Shown here piece by piece: positions 63,628-64,000 of a stretch of DNA of 64,000 bases. Within the stretch, counting starts at the first letter, position 1, and each line of letters starts with the position of its first letter. The stretch is taken from contig OY970196.1 of assembly GCA_963708205.1 (NCBI GenBank), positions 2,790,001 through 2,854,000 on the forward strand, written 5' to 3'. The translations under genes were made by a program, and so were the position numbers. Origin of the DNA: CAVYTF01 sp963708205. GTDB taxonomy: Bacteria; Bacteroidota; Bacteroidia; Chitinophagales; Chitinophagaceae. The notes under the pieces are model-generated. The model had not been told where the DNA came from and ran no database searches. It was given only the letters and a program-made list of their open reading frames with translations.

Positions 63628-64000
63628 ATGAAGCTCGTTCCTTATTTACTTTTTGGCGGCAATGCAGAGGAAGCATTAAAATTTTATGAAGAAATTTTTG
63701 ACGGCGAAATAACACAGCTTAGCAGATTTGGCGAAAGCCCGATGCCTTGTGAAGAACCAGAAAAAAATAAGATCATGCATGCAAGACTTGTTTTTGACGG
63801 AAACCTTTTAATGATCTCTGATGGAATGAAAGAATATGAAGTTGTGGCAAGTAAAATGATACAATTATCACTGGATCTTGATAGTGTTGAACGTCTTGAA
63901 AAAGTTTTTAATAAAATGGCTGAAGGAGGCAACGTAACAATGCCATTGACAGATCAATTTTGGGGCGCAAGATTTGGAATGCTGAAAGATAAATTTGGGA
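63628..64000 (+). CDS. VOC-family (PhnB/YjdN-like) protein, 3' end outside window
   Basis: This frame is open to the window edge (124 codons). It begins MKLVPYLLFGGNAEEALKFY, the classical start of the PhnB/YjdN-type glyoxalase-fold proteins, and continues through EIFDGEI, RFGESP, ARLVFDGNLLMISDG and MPLTDQFWGARFGML. The fold may bind a metal but the substrate is unknown; this group is not the phosphonate lyase itself. It is 24 bp after nuoE on the same strand, so it probably belongs to the nuo transcript, an unusual place. Confidence 0.85.
   Translation, partial: MKLVPYLLFGGNAEEALKFYEEIFDGEITQLSRFGESPMPCEEPEKNKIMHARLVFDGNLLMISDGMKEYEVVASKMIQLSLDLDSVERLEKVFNKMAEGGNVTMPLTDQFWGARFGMLKDKFG

Noticed and set aside
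1..64000. tRNA or rRNA genes
   Set aside because: All gaps were read for cloverleaf-like GG/TTC-arm patterns and rRNA strings; none was convincing.

Overview
The window looks like a chromosomal segment from an AT-rich member of the Bacteroidota, most likely the Chitinophagia/Chitinophagaceae group. The evidence is the C-terminus of SprA (type IX secretion), two proteins with type IX C-terminal sorting domains, three TonB-dependent receptors, TPR proteins, signal peptides ending in Ala-Gln, and many TAnnTTTG -7 promoter elements typical of the phylum. No rRNA, tRNA, CRISPR, transposase or phage gene was seen.

Layout. 1-6 kb: the sprA end, a secreted caspase-like protease, a divergent TPR membrane protein, a small lipoprotein and a short-chain dehydrogenase. 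6-7.8 kb: a gene-poor degenerate stretch, an AT-rich trypsin-like protease gene and a 21-bp tandem array. 7.8-14.4 kb: housekeeping genes (ruvX, def, a saccharopine-dehydrogenase-like gene, a cupin, purC) with small secreted or membrane proteins of unknown role. 14.5-21 kb: two TonB-dependent receptors flanking a second 21-bp array and the pyruvate dehydrogenase E1 beta gene. 21-34 kb: a sigma-54-type response regulator, miaA, queA, ahcY, an Lrp-family regulator, a GNAT, two paralogous secreted proteins, valS, an LptF/LptG permease and citrate synthase. 34-41 kb: a type IX-secreted beta-propeller, a third 21-bp-periodic array, a siderophore-type TonB receptor and a glycosidase-like protein. 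41-47.6 kb: a one-strand signalling cluster (receiver, receiver-kinase, large hybrid kinase, CheR, CheB). 49-59.9 kb: a large type IX-secreted sedolisin/subtilisin-like protease, a thiolase, hisS, a tyrosine phosphatase, and a small-membrane-protein/phosphate-binding-like/TPR trio. 60-64 kb: the front of a complex I operon (nuoA-E), interrupted by a VOC-domain gene at the right edge.

How the genes fit together: SprA is the outer-membrane channel of type IX secretion, and the proteins at 34-36.8 kb and 49.4-52.9 kb end in the signal that uses it. The TonB receptors and glycosidase-like protein suggest nutrient scavenging. The most unusual structure is a set of three intergenic tandem arrays (about 7.5, 17.6 and 37.0 kb). 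They are unrelated in sequence but all use a 21-bp period, equal to seven codons or two DNA helical turns. A separate dispersed intergenic repeat occurs at about 24.5, 53.1 and 61.7 kb.
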